NCBI GenBank assembly: GCA_033439265.1
Contig: JAVTVX010000010.1
Span: forward strand, 22,185,056 to 22,249,055
DNA: 64,000 bases
From: Dillenia suffruticosa
Lineage: Eukaryota; Streptophyta; Magnoliopsida; Dilleniales; Dilleniaceae
Reading direction: 5' to 3'
The notes beneath the pieces are model-generated. The model searched no databases, had not been told where the DNA came from, and saw only the letters and a list, made by a program, of their open reading frames with translations. Numbering within the stretch: the stretch's first letter is position 1; each line of letters begins with the position of its first letter. The position numbers and the translations under genes are program-made. This document shows positions 23,115-37,217 of the stretch, piece after piece.

Positions 23115-26100
23115 TCAAGAACTAAACCTGCGGACTGACCTGTGGAGCATTGAGGTGCCCTGGAAGGTCAGCAGCTGGTAGTCCCTTGTCCAGTTATCTT
23201 CCTGCATTGCAAAGAACAATGCACCCATTAAGAAAACCACATGCAGTAAAATGTTTGGGGGGGGGGGGGGAGAACAAAAAAAAAGAGAAGATTCAAAAAA
23301 CACTTGCCTGATCCTTTGTCATCCTGGAGAAACCAAAGCTCTTTGTCCATATAGATTCGGCTTCCTCTGCAGCTGGAAGTACAAGATTCCTTACTTCTAG
23401 ATTTGCAAGGAATCTCTCTATGCAAGCAAATAGGGTCTTGAAGTAACCCTAAGAAGAAATTAAAGCAAAAAGAGATCCGTCAAATGATCGTTGATTAAAA
23501 TACGAAACAGAGATTATATCGCTAGAAAATGTTAACAGCTCATTCACACCTTCCCTTGATAATCTGTACTTGTTGCTACCAAAGGAATCTCCGCCACTTC
23601 CTTCCCAAAAACCCGGAATATTCCGGCTGAGATAACAGTTGAGCTGTATACAGAGACAGATAATTAAGAAAAAGAAAGAAAATTGTTGACTCGGACAATC
23701 ATAGTAAAGTTTCTTGAAATGACTTACTTGATCGTTAATATGGCACAATAAAGCCCAGCAAGTTCTTGGTCCCTCACGCTCCTTCTGCAAGAAGATTGAA
23801 TAGGAAAAAATGCATCAAGATACATTCCTACTGGCAAACATAAACAAAATGAAGCTAGAAGTAGCCGCACGACATAGTACAGATCAACAATTCATACTCA
23901 CCCATAAACCATAGGGGGGATGAGGTCACGCCCTGTCATACAATCTACAATTGGATCAAACCGATCCTGCAGTACAAACAAGAAAAAGAGAACAAATGAG
24001 AAGTCTTAACAATGCTTTAAATATTAAGCATATCCAATAGCTACACAAAAGATTCTCGATGCCAACTGCACACAAAAAGGGTTCAGAATAAGAGAACTTT
24101 GTTAACATGAATATGAAGAAGCAGTTGTTCGGGATCGTGCAGTTTAGCCTGGGATCCAAATAGAGTCCCCTGCGATGTGCAAGCAAATCTAAATAACAGT
24201 TCAGCGGTCTACAAATAGAAAGCAGAATAAACTTGCTAAAGAAACCTAACTGAATCAGCAAGAAAATATAGTGAAAATATGTACTCACATGGAAAATTGC
24301 AACAGCCTTTGAAAGCACCAGTTTTGATTCACTAGAAGCTGTTTTCCCTCTAAGAAGTCTCCATGCTATGTCAAGTTTGGGACTATTGTCTAGACCTTCT
24401 TTACAACTATTATCTACACCTTCTTTGGTATTATGGTGTATACCTTCCTTTTCTCTGGGACTATTGTGTAGACCAACAGCTTCTTTGGGACTGTTGTCCG
24501 GACCACAAGCTCCAAGCTTCACATCCAGGCATTTCAGAATCTCATCTGTCAGCTTCTGTTCTCCACAAATGACCTTTTCTTGCAAGGCAGAATGTATATT
24601 ATTGCAGTCTGTGCAGCAGAACCAGTCACCCCCAGGCAGTTCCTGTTGCATAAGAGATGAATTGATCAAACTGAACTAACATGAGCACTGGCTACCAAGG
24701 TGACAAGGGCGAAAAGAAAAGGATGCCCGCAGAGGAAGTCTGTAAACAGATAACTGTAGAATATCTTCAATACCTTGAGATCATCCAGGCCATGGTCTCT
24801 TAGACAGCCAACATGGTACTCTCTCTCACACTGAAAAAAAGGTGATCATGCGGAACAAGGTTAACAAAGGAAAAACAAATCTAAAAGGTACCTGTAGTTA
24901 AAAAAGCATTGACATAGAGGTGCTACCTGGTCACAAAGAATAACCGTTTTCGGACCAAAGCGAGCTTTTGTAAATGTTTGATCTCTACATGCATTGAAAA
25001 GTGTAAAAGTATGGTCAATACTAAATCGGAAAAGAGATCTGTCTTCTGTACTCAAGTAACCAGCATCATACTGAAAAGAACCTTATCAAACTAAGGAAAT
25101 AAGGCGCATCATACGAAAGTGAAGAAGATTAAAAAAACCAAAATGGTCCCCCTCTCAACTTGAAAGGCAAAGAGGAGGTGCATACTGTACAATCACAAGA
25201 CACACAGAACTAAGAAAAATTCAACAAGATTAATTACCAACAGTTACAGCAAACCACAAATTACATACAACATTAGTTTAACAAGACTCCCATCCAATCA
25301 AAACTACTTTTTAACATGGAACAAAGACAACTGCTCATCATATGAAAGAGCAACAAATAAAATCGGAGGTGTGATTCCAGAGAAAATCCTTATGCTAATT
25401 AAAGGACAATATTTGTCTCGGTAAACAACAATTCAAACTATGCATGTCATAAATAAGACTCCATTGATAAAATTCCATTAACTCCTCACTACCCAAGCAA
25501 TGTAATTTTCTGTATGCATACATATCTAACTTAGCAAACCATAAATACTGGAAAGTGGATTTCCGCAGTAGTTTCAATGTTTGTGTAGAAATCTCCAGCA
25601 GTCCAAACAAGGTCATAAATGTATGTAAAAAGAGAGTTGAAAATTAGATCAGGGTGTGTCAAAATGGAAATAGCACTCCAAAAAGGAGCATTTAATTATG
25701 CGGCCCAAATGCAACACCGATAGTTTGATGAAACAGACATACAGAAACATTTGTTTGAAAACATTCTGACCATAAATTGTATGGAGCCAAACAAAAGAGA
25801 AATATTGTTTGAATTTAAAATTCCAACAGGAAAAAGGAGCCACTACCTGCACAGTACGCATCCACCTATTTCAGCCTCTGATGATTTGACAACACGAGTA
25901 CACCTCTGCATCTGTCCTACGGGATCCACTCCAGGAACTCTACCAGCAGCAATGGCATTTGCATTGTGCTTAACAAACTTCTCTTTCTGAAACATATGAT
26001 GGCAATATCTGCAATACCAAGTACCAGTGGGAAGCTCTGGAAGAGAAAGACAGTCTGCAAAATATAAGAGTAAAACTGGGTAATACGAAAAGCAGGATAA

Positions 26101-29100
26101 AGAAGAGAGCAATTAGGGGGCATTAACAAGAGATGTAGCAGGAGTTATGGCAGACATACATACCGCAATTAGGGGGCATTAATACCCGAAGTGTTGGTGA
26201 CCATTATTTAGATCCCAGCCATTATATAGATGTGGATCAAATTCAGACCGTTCAAAATTTTTCTAAGTTGGTCATCGTATATGTCAGGATAAGCCTAGTC
26301 ATCTAAAATTTTTAATCTTAAAATATATAGGATTGTTGGAATTTGATGTAAATCTATATGACAGCCACCAACCCCATGAGTTTTAGATGACTCAGATCCG
26401 ATATAGATCAATATGACAACCGCCAATCCCGTGAGATATTAATACCCATAGGATGTTAGAATAACCCTGCAAAATAATAGCCATAGTATGGTAGAACCCA
26501 GCAACCCCGTGGGTTTTAGATGACTTGAATTAGACCATAGGGATTGCAAAAAACTCTTAATCGTCTAAAATTTTTAATTTTGAAAAAATATAGGTTGGTC
26601 GGAATTTGATCTAAACCTATATGACAGCCACCAACTAGATCGTTATAGCAACCATCAATCCCGTGAGATATTAAAACCTACAAGATGATAGAATAATTGC
26701 GTAAAATAATAGCGCCATAGTATGGTAGAACCCACCAACCCCCTGGGTTTTAGATGACTCGGATTTGAAACACAGGGATGGCACACAACACCTAGTCATC
26801 TAAAATTTTCGATTTTGAAATTGAATGGTCGGTATTTGATCTAAATCTACATGGCAGCCACCAACCCCATGGTTTTAGATGATTCAGATATGATCAAGAT
26901 CGATACAGGAGCCACCAACTCCATGAGTTTTGGATGACTCAAATCTGATACAAATCGATATAACACCCACCAACCCCGTGGGTTTTAGATAATTCGAATT
27001 TGATCCAGATCAATATGACAGCACTAACCCTGTGGGATATAATACCCATATGATGGTAGAATAACTCTACAAAACAATAGCCATCTGATGGTAGAACCCA
27101 TCAACCCCATGAGTTTTAGATGACTCTGATTTGACCCACAGGGATGGTAGAAAATTCCTTGGATTTGCTCTTAACACACGGCTTCAATTCAATAAAAAGC
27201 AAGACATCATCATGATGCCACATATGTAAAACATTACATCGGAAAGGAGCTATTTAAAAGCAATTTATCTCCAAAAGCTCCTCAATTCAAGGAAACCAGA
27301 ACATGGAAAACATAAAAGGGGTAAAAGACGAGTGCATGAGACATAAACGTACAAAGCCACTGAAGCATTATAAGAACCTTCCCAAAACCAATATGCTTTC
27401 CCTCCTTCCTCGCACCCCCCCAAAAAAAAAGCACGCCAATCCTGTAAAATTTCAGTGAATGCCTGAATATTTCCAAACACTTCTTCCTATATGTTCATGA
27501 AGGGACCTCTGTTACCCCATCTACCTGGCAGCAGTGGCACCATTCTGATAATGCTATGAAAATGTTCAAAACAGAAATTTCCAGCCTACAATCACTCACA
27601 ATTTATGCACCAGCCTTTATTTTCAAAAGGCTTAGTTGCTCGTTCCCAATGCATTCCCCACTCTGATAGCTACATGCATTGAGAGTCAACCCACAATAAA
27701 AAATTGAATCCCCCAAAAGAAAAAAGGAAATGAATAAAGACAATAAAACTAGCAATCATGCACTATTTGCAAATAATACTAACCCACGTGAAAAGCCCTT
27801 GGGCAACCATCACAACACACTAGATCGCCTCCATCAGCACAGATACTGCACAAATCATCACTGTCCTTCGTTGAAAATTTGCGACCTTTGGATAGAGAGA
27901 TGGACAACTCATGAAGTGAGACTCCATTGGAGGTGTAAATGTGCAAGTAACTGCCATAACAACAAGCAAGCTCGATTAAGAAAAGGAAGAAGGAGCACAG
28001 ACAAGAAAATGAAAATAATTATTTAGCAGAACATTATTAAAAAATAAATAATAGAAAACATCCTTTTAAAATCTTGCCATGCAGATGAACCAAGACAAGC
28101 ACCCGTAAAGGGCAAAAATCAAAAGAATCAACATGTGGATAAAGCCAAAGTCAAATAATAATTCCTTGGCAATGTCATTGGACTTCTGCAACTCCAATCT
28201 CACCCCATGAAGGAAATATAAAAATTTCCAAACTTGTTTGCACAAAGCAGATATAAACTAAAGCAGCACTACATGTTCGACCAAATAATACAAATGACAA
28301 CAATAAAACTCACGGTTTCCGACGTGTGGCCCAACCAGCATGAGCCTCAAACTGTGAAGCACTAATCTGTTATGGCAGATGTTAACAAAGCCATTATCAA
28401 ATACTCCAAACCCAGTGAAGCTAAAAGATAAATACATGAATAAACAGATGAAGAAGTACCACTTTGTTGCAGCATTTACATAGAATTCCGGGACCTTTTT
28501 TAACTCCGGAAAGTAATCTCTGCCACCAAAATAAACTTATCAGACACGAAATTGAAACAGAAAAACCAAAACAAAAAGGTTAGCCAAAGTCAATTACAAC
28601 CTGTCCACGTGCATAATATGCTACTTCTGTACCATCAGACAGTACCCCCTCCTCAAAGACCTGCTTATGCAATCGTAGGTCTCTTCAAAATAAAAAATAA
28701 AAAAAAAAAAAAACAAAAAACAAAAAACAAAAAACAAAGCACAGCTGTTTTAGTTTGAAAACTGAAAATATAATCCATCAGATTCAGAAAAAAATGAAAA
28801 AGAATAACATGGCATCTAAATTTGACATCTAAATTACTACTAACTTTCTGGTTAACTTCCCCTGAACCTTCGGCTTTGATGCAGCAGACTTCATGGCACT
28901 GTTAGAAGACTTTGGATTTGAAGCAGGCTCTGGAGACCTGAATTATACAGGTAAGACTAATATCAAACAATTGGCTTAAAGATGAAGCATCTATCAGAAA
29001 TATTTTGTATTTTCAGGCACTGATGAATTAAGACAGGAACAATGCAACCAGCAAACCCACAAAAATGAAGAAGGGAAAAAATTAATGAATTTAATCAATG

Positions 29101-30795
29101 AGTAAAATTTCAAGATGGAAAAACCCATGAAGAGAGAAGCTACTTCAAACCCGAATATAGTCAACTGAACTAATTATACATAAACCACTATAATATTAGC
29201 AAAGCAACAAGAATATGAATCCAGTTAGTGATCCAGGAAATGAGGAACTATTATAGAAAGTCAAGGATATTAGCAGCTTTTTATATGGTGCATTGTATGT
29301 AATATAACAGAAACGAAAGGAAATTTTATAGATATTTAAGAATGTTAGCAGCTTCTTGTACGGTGCACTGTAATATAAAAGAAAGGAAACATGGTAAAGA
29401 AAACAACTACTGAACCTGGCTTTAGTTTCTATTGACTGAGCAGCGGTTAGTTGAGAGCTCCTGGCCTCCATGCATGGAGGGCAAAGTTGCAGTGTCCTCC
29501 CTGGGCCAGTTTCAGAAAGAGGTCCTGCATACAAACCAAATGATCGGCATTACATTACTTGAAACACTCATGACCAAGACAGAAAGAACAAAACAAACCT
29601 TTGCAATTACGACAGTTGGCAGCTTCTTTTGCGGGTGCAGATGAAAGAGGAGCAATTGCACTTAGTATGGCTTCTTCAATCATGTCTAAAGGACTTTCCT
29701 TGCAGACATTGAGCACGTCCCTTATGGTTTTTCCGTTTTCAATATATATGTATTCCGGCGGCCGTTTGTTTGAACTCCCTGCATGGAGTTCAAACTGCAT
29801 GGGCGGAATAATCTGCACTTATACAGACAAGTGTCAACTACACCCTCAATAGAAAAAACACTAAAAACAACAAAAGGGTATAGTAAAGGCGACTCTTACG
29901 CGAGCGCCATTGCAACTATCACAAAAGCACAATATGCCATTATCTTTAATAATCCCTTCAAGTCCGGTCCCTGAAAAATTTCTCGACTGCAATAAACCCA
30001 CAACAATAGTCATAAACAAATGTATATTCACATATATCAAAATAAAGTCAAAAATTAAGATAAGCAAAACCATACCCTAGAACCGCGAATATAAGAAACC
30101 GGTAAACCTTCGAGCAAGCCTGTTTCTAGAAGCTCCTTCATTTTGCTCGGAACTTTGCTGACTCCAACCTTCTCGGACATCTTGATTTCCATGTGCTTTG
30201 GTGACGCCAACGGACCATCCCCATCCATCTCCTTGTTGTCGGATTTCTCAGCGGTGTCTTCGGATTCATTCTTAGTGTTTCCGTTGCAATTTTCCTCTTG
30301 GGGTTTCACTTTCTGCTTCCAATTCGACCTAGAGTACTGCTTCAATGGTTTCTCGGCAGTCTGATTCTGCTCCGCAATGGAGTCCTTTCTTTCTTGATCG
30401 CTCAAATCGATCAAATCACTCCCGGACTCCTCTTCGCTATTGGACACCATTCGGTCCCCATTGTCTTGAATCACATCATCTGCATTAGAGGCTTCATCTT
30501 TCTCTTTCACGACTGATTCCTCCTTAGATTCATCCTTCAGTAATTGATTTTCACCCATATTCAATTTCTCCGGAATGGGTTCGTCTGAAGACCCTCTGAG
30601 TCTCTTGTTTTCTGGACTCTCCAACGCGCCATTGGAAACCGAATCATTCTGCTGCTGTTGCCTCCTGCCCCGAGTCCGACCAAGAGACCCAGCAATCTCA
30701 TTCTGAGATCTCAACGCGAAAGCGAATTCGCGTTTCAAACCCGAACGAACCGAAGACAACAGTACAAAGTTCTCTGAATCGGTTCCTTTTGCCAT
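23115..30795 (-). CDS. PHD-finger/GNAT chromatin regulator (IDM1-like family)
   Basis: Eighteen exons join in phase into 901 residues: 30795-30076, 29986-29900, 29812-29599, 29524-29416, 28937-28845, 28682-28601, 28519-28460, 28366-28314, 27950-27784, 26054-25847, 24984-24927, 24830-24774, 24642-24289, 23966-23902, 23784-23728, 23643-23550, 23448-23308, 23201-23115. The N-terminus (1-225) is acidic and charged. Two Tify-binding (TDBD/Jas-type) modules follow at about 225-310 and 425-500. A C4HC3 PHD finger starts at C507 and a second, extended PHD finger at C594. The C-terminal GNAT acetyltransferase-like domain (about 740-870) has an acetyl-CoA loop around Q824-G-K-G827. This order is that of nuclear proteins such as Arabidopsis IDM1 and its relatives At2g36720 and At2g27980. 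I favour the latter pair because of the two TDBD modules. It may read chromatin marks and acetylate histones. Intron 17 uses a GC donor (GCAAGT); intron 9 is full of repeats. Confidence 0.88.
24380..24506. repeat. In-frame minisatellite in the PHD/GNAT coding exon 13
   Basis: About five imperfect 24-30-bp units code for a repeated (K/R)E.G(L/V/I).(D/H)NS(P/C) pattern, residues about 684-725. It forms a variable linker between the second PHD finger and the GNAT domain. Confidence 0.75.
26109..27160. repeat. Degenerate tandem repeats filling intron 9
   Basis: Phrases such as CCAACCCCGTGGGTTTTAGATGACT, given here in part, recur many times, separated by 'gat(c/a)aatatgacagc' and 'ggtagaaccca' segments. 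An 18-bp phrase (GCAATTAGGGGGCATTAA) also occurs at about 26108 and 26164. All of it lies within the 1.7-kb intron 9 of the PHD/GNAT gene. Confidence 0.85.
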
Positions 30796-31799
30796 CTGAA
30801 TCTGCTACCAAATTCAAGATCAACAGACCAAATAGACAAAATATCTGTAGCGCCACAAATCTAACAACAATAAAATCAACAAACCCCTAAAATTCCGATC
30901 AACAATATTGGAATTTCAGATTTAATTCAAACTCTTCAGCAATCGATTTGAAAACCGATAGTTTTCTCACAAACCCTAAACCTAGAGGGAGAAAGAGAGT
31001 TAGAGATAGAAAGACGAGGGTTTCTGAGTTTTTTGGTATCGAAGGAAGCGTACGGACACGATTTTCTTGAAGAAGGCGACCCAGCGATTGATTGATTGGG
31101 AGACGAAGAGAGACAGAGAAAGAGAGAGGGAGATCCTAGAAAGAGAAGTAGAGAAGAGCATATTAAACCCCATTTATTTCTTCATATTCTGAAAATACCC
31201 CTAATAAAACCCATAAAAGCCTTTACACTTGGCGGATTCTAAGGATAGTTTCGTCACGTAAAGATTTTTAGAAGGCTGCCTTATCAACGACATTTTTTGC
31301 AAATTTCTAATTTTTTTCCATAAAAATTTGAAACCCGCGAATGTTCATGATCCACTGCGTCGACCTATTAAAACTAACAGCCAATCAACATCTGCCAAGT
31401 CATTGAGCATCTTTTAAAATTCCGAAAATGCTTAAAATTTCACCGAGTCCCACTCGCAACTTTGGCGCGTGCGACGCAAATTAGGCGCGTGAGTTTTACG
31501 GTTCGTAGAGTTAGTTGTATTGTGGCGGTGAGAACTTTTTGATTGCCTAATTTTATTAGCGGGAATAATTTTGCTAGCCGTTACATATAAAACTAAACCT
31601 GAAATTCTTTTACGTAATTCCTATTATACCCGGAAAATATCTTTCTTTTATTGCATATTTTGTATAGAAAAAATATTTAACTTTGCATTTATTTGTTAGA
31701 AAAAAATATTTAATGGTATATTAATCCTTATTGTTGAAAGACTGAACATCTGGTTTAATGTGAGAAATACAACCACACTTTTATAAATATAATTTCTAA

Positions 31800-34700
31800 C
31801 CCTTTTATATTCTATCACCCCACGCGCTAATTTAATCAGTTGTCTCACGACAGATGTTACTTTAATCAAGATGATATATATTATTTAAATTTGGAAAGTA
31901 GATAAATGCCGAATAAGATTTGATGAATTACTTTTTACTTTACGGCTGTCATTAAGTATTTTCGATCACTATTCCTTGAATATGCCATGATTCACGCGTC
32001 AATTTACAAGTCACACGTATAAACACAATAACATTCTAAATCTACCCAAATGACATTATAAACATCATTTGAATCTGAAAGATAAATAAAATGGTGCAAA
32101 TTCAATAGGCATCTTTTTTATTAATAGTATACAATAAAAAAGTTTATTTTCGTGTATAAAATATTACAATTCACGCGCAACAAATAAGCATGTATTCAGT
32201 GAACAAAAGAAACAGTAATTCTTGATAATTTACTATAAAATTAGCATGAGTTGCTCAAGGTTTCACTTAATTTCAACTCTCAACAAAATGTTAATTTAAC
32301 TATTCATTCAACTTTCAACACTTAAGCGCATGATATAATATCATTTAAATTGGAGAAGGTCAATAGATACCAAATAGGGTTCAATGAATTACAATTCACT
32401 TTTACGACTATTGATAGAAATCTTAATCACTACTTATCGAGAACGTGATAATTCACGCGTCTGTTTGTAAACCCCGCACATAAAACAAATATATTGTTCA
32501 AAAATAATTTCCAAAATAATATAGTAAATATTATTTGAACTTAAAAGAAACAATAGAGTGAAAATTCAAAAGGGTTTTTTTCTTCCTTTTTTTTTTTATA
32601 GTGGTTAGTAAAATAAATATCCTTGTACATAAAAAAATTACGATCAACATGCATCAAATAAACATATACTCAAAAAACAAAATAAATAGTAACTCTTACA
32701 TATATTCATGGAACATGCTATAATTCTTATGTATAATCATCGACCACATTGTAATTCACGCACCTGCGTACAAGTCACATATAGAAGATAAATGCATTCC
32801 TAATAAAAAAAATCTTCTAAAATGTAATATCATTTGAACTTAAAAAATAAACAAAGTAGCAAAAATCCAATGGTTTTTCAATAGTAATCATTGAATCACT
32901 TATCTTCACGTATAAAAAGTTATAACACATGTGTCAAATAAACATATATTCGATGAACAAAATAAATAACAATTTTTAAATATATTCATTGAAAATACCG
33001 TGATTCATTTATCAGGTATAAAATAAATACATCCCTCGTAAAAAAATTTCAAAATAACATAGTAAATATCACTTGAACTCGAAAAATAAACAAAATAGCA
33101 AATATTCAAGGGATATTTTTTTTTATTATTATTAATAAGGGTGGATGAAAGTTTATCCTCACATATAAAAAAAATTACAATTCACCTGCATCAAACCAAA
33201 ACAATCAAGTAGTGTAATTATTGTGATTAGTAGGAAATAAAAAATATTGCAACTATATATTATTTTAAATTTAAATTTACTAAAAAGTATGTGCACCACA
33301 TTTTATGTGCTTTGACTTGACGTATCTCTTAGCCTTAGAAAAAACGACGGACCGATGATAATTTTTCGGTGGTTATTTTGTTGAACTTTGAATTCGAGTG
33401 AATGAATTTTACGGTGCCACGTGTTATTATTATTATTATTATTATTTACCATGGCATGGCATGTAAAATTATTTCAGGTCATGTTGTGGGTTGATTGGGA
33501 CCGACATGCGCTTAGAAATTCAGCTATTTACTTAATTCCTGGTATACAGAGAAAATATATTTTTTTTAGAATATATGAGTGATGGGAAAATATTCTTGTA
33601 CATCTATATTCATAAAAATTTATTTGAAAAACATGGTCAATTTTATAATTGTAATATGAAACTTTTTCTGTGTTTTGACGAATCATGCAACATTTTGTCA
33701 TGTTATTTTGATCAAGTCCTAGATTATGTCGTCTAAGTCCAGTCACCGGATGCTAGTTTTCTTTAAATAAAATTTCAGATTTGAATCAAGCGTTTGAAAA
33801 ACTTTATCTCTTAAATGTCAAATTTAACTTGAATTGAATTTAGTAAACTCAAAATAATTATCGAAATATCGATAATTTATAAAAAAATTTAAAATTTTGA
33901 AGATAAGTAAGTAACAAATAAGATTTAATAAAGTATTTTTCACTTTACAATAGTTAATAGAAATCTGGATCACTACTCATTAGGCATGTTGTAATTCATG
34001 TATGTTTAAAACTCACATCATCCATAAGCAATCTTCCAAATGAACAAAAAGGGATTGCAAATACTCAAATTAAATGCATTTTTAGTTTAGGGTTGTTTTG
34101 AATTTTGTTAAAAAATAGATAATATGGCAAATGGAGGTAATAGTTCTAAAAATGAATTGAAATTCACTACAAAACTTTCATAATTATGATGCAGTATGCC
34201 ATATCTTAGCAACCTGATAGCCTTGAAAGTATCGAATAAGCGAGTGATCACAAGAAATAACCATATCTTTATCAATTAATTTGGGTCATTAAATTTAAAA
34301 ATTTTGTTCACGGAATGAATATTATTTAAATTTAGAAGATGAAGAGCAATGGGGAAGGTTTAATGAATGTTTTTTATTAATTATCTCATATTTTATCTAT
34401 AGCAATACTCTAATAGTAAATAATTTTTACTTAAATGTCTTCTCTAAAATTTAGTATTCAAATTTTCGTAAATGTATATATACCATAATTTTTGTGATCT
34501 TTATTTTGAAAAAGAAAAAAAAAACGGTGACCGGAACATTGATCAACCATTCACAACCGGTGCAACTCATTGGCCTGATCTATGATGATGGGCAAAAGTC
34601 TCAATCATGGCTCATTGAGCATGCCATAATTCAAGCGTTTGAAATTCACCGGACATGCCGTAATTCATGCATTTGTTTATAACCGATACGTGCTAAACAA

Positions 34701-35250
34701 ACACATCCCCAATAAAAAAAAGTCCGAGGAATACGACAAAAGTGGACCGTGCATGCACAAATTAAGTATTCTTTTACACGTGTTAAATAAATACCGTTTC
34801 GATAAAAAAAAATCATTCGAATAGAACAAAAGCGAACCATCCATTGTCAAATTATCTTTTTAGTTTTTAGATTATTTTTAAATTAGAAAGCTGCAATTTA
34901 GTTAAAATTGCAATCCATAAAATTTTCATAAATATGATGTGCAACTTATTTGCTAGATCTCAAGGGCATAGTAGCATTCAACTTATGGAATAATGCAATT
35001 GATAGCAACAAATAATCCTCTCTTGAATATTTTATTTTGGTTAGTAAATTTAAACGACAATAGTCACAAAGGTTCGATAAACACAATAAATATCGTTTGA
35101 ACTAAGAAAATAAATTAAAATGTAACAAAAATTCAATAGATTTTTTTTATTATTATTATTAATGGCTGTTATTGAGAAGTCAATTCTTATTTATTGCTTA
35201 CAATGAATTTCAAACATACACATATCAAGCGAATACATATTCCATATACA
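31800..35250. repeat. Decayed tandem array in the desert
   Basis: A unit containing 'atg(c/t)c(g/a)tgattca(c/t)gcgtc', then '(a)aagtcacacgtataaa', 'atcatttgaa(c/t)t-aaa' and 'atgtgtcaaataaacatatattc' recurs in diverged form. Anchors fall at about 31985, 32446, 32747, 32993, 33983 and 34617/34663. Spacing is irregular (about 250-460 bp between close copies), as expected of an old, partly deleted array. Confidence 0.65.
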
Positions 35251-37176
35251 AAAATAAAAAAATAAAAAATAAAAAAAAATGTAATTATTCATAAGTTAAG
35301 ATTCGAAATTAGTAATAATTTTATTGGAAACGTGATGCACAACTTTTTAGATGCTCTGAGTGATATCTCTGCCTTGTGAGTGAGTGGACTGCCTTGAAGT
35401 TTAAATGCAGCAAAATTCGAATTGTTAATGACAATTTCCCAAATAATGTGGTGATTAAATTAGAATGCAAGTTCCCAATTCTCTGTTTTGTATGATTAAG
35501 ATCCCAAAAAATAAAATATTCTGAACAATTTAATTTGCCCCGTAAATTCATATTTTGATGTGGACAGTAATTATCGCTTTAATTTGGAGGAGGATTTTTT
35601 TTTTATTGACGTGATGTTAGTGAAAAAAAAATATATCGGCGTTCTTAGTTTTTAGTAAAAAATATTTAAAATATAGAGAAGAGATAAAAATCGATTGAAA
35701 ATCATTATCTAGCATGTTTGGTCGTGTCTCAGAAAATTAAAATTTAAGTATACTCTTGAATTTCATTTGACAATATGTATTATTAAATTATTTAGGTGAT
35801 AATATTATAAATATATATTCATATTTTAAGTACAACTTAGGGATTATGATTGTTCTCAAAGATATCATAAAAAGGGAATGGTAAAGTGATTGGTTTTATT
35901 CAAGAGAGAAAAATTTAAATTTTAATAATAATGTTTATTTAATCCTTGGAAAAACATATGCTCCTGCCCGTTTAAATTTAAATTTGAAACTTTAGGTTCC
36001 AAACGTAGGCCCAAATACAATTTGCAGATCCAAAACATCACTAAGCCTACAATTTCATCTTGACGTGACCATGTCAAATGGACTCCATTTTGTTTTTTTT
36101 GTTTTTTTGGGATGAGTGTTTTTTTTTTTATTGTATTAATCGGTATTCGAAATCATATTTCGACTAATCTAGTTCAAGAGTTATAGTGACCCATTTAGGG
36201 GTCTACATTCCTAATATAGTTTACTTTATGTCCAAATTGTGAATCGAATTCAAAAACTTAGTTAAGAAATGTAACATCACATCTCATTAATCTAATTAAC
36301 CGTTGTTATCAGAAGATGAGATGACACATTCAATTTTTTTACAAGAATATGTAATCAAAGCAGGATCGAATAGGAAATGGAGAATAAAACTAAGGTGACT
36401 TTATCGTTTGTTAAGGGATGGATGGGATGACACATTTAAGTCAAAAGATTTTGTTTCTAAGTCTTCCCACGATACCATTCATATTTATTTAATTTATTCT
36501 TTAAAATTCGTGTTTTAAAATATCTTATTTTCTTTTCTGTTCATGTACCGCATAGCACGAGCCCAACGAGGATCTTAGGTGTAGATAATGTTTTTACATG
36601 AACACGTGTCCCAAGATAAAAAACAGAGCAATTGTGAGTGGCCGGCTCGCTGTTTTTTAAAAGGACCATTGAATTTAATTATGAAAAAGCATTCTCGTAG
36701 AAGTTTTGATCCACTGAGGAATGATTGCGCAATGTGTATTTCTAAAAGAAGATTTTTGAATTGATTAAGGAATGTGAAGGCCACTATTCTTGGAATTTTA
36801 AGATTTGCTTTGGACAAGGCATATGCCACATGCTCCTTCACTTCACTTGATTTTTGACAAATACTCAAAAATTCTATACCATTTACATTTATGCAAATAT
36901 CAGACGAAAATATACTAAAAATAAATACAATTAGAGTTTGAATAAAGGCCGAGTGATACATAATTGTAATTTAAAGAAAATTTTTAAAAATTTTAATGAC
37001 ATTTATAAGACCCATTTATTAAAATATCAGTAAAAATATACCTATAAATTTATTTATTAAAAATAAATACAATTAGAGTTTGAATAAAGGTTGAGAGTAT
37101 ATTCGAATGTCCCATCAAAATATCCCTCCCAAAGTACTCAAAAAAAGTTTATTCTGGAAACCGTATGGAGAAAGGG

Positions 37177-37178
<2 letters not shown>

Positions 37179-37215
<37 letters not shown>
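37179..37215. repeat. (GA)n microsatellite
   Basis: An uninterrupted GA tract of about 18 units. The 85-codon frame that spans it is not supported. Confidence 0.97.

Positions 37216-37217
<2 letters not shown>

Noticed and set aside
25395..25861. 70-73-codon minus-strand frames between exons 10 and 11
   Set aside because: They lie in intron 10 of the PHD/GNAT gene, between domains whose flanking exons join in phase.
36575..36961. 128-codon minus-strand frame in the desert
   Set aside because: No recognisable domain or promoter; composition is what AT-rich intergenic sequence gives by chance.
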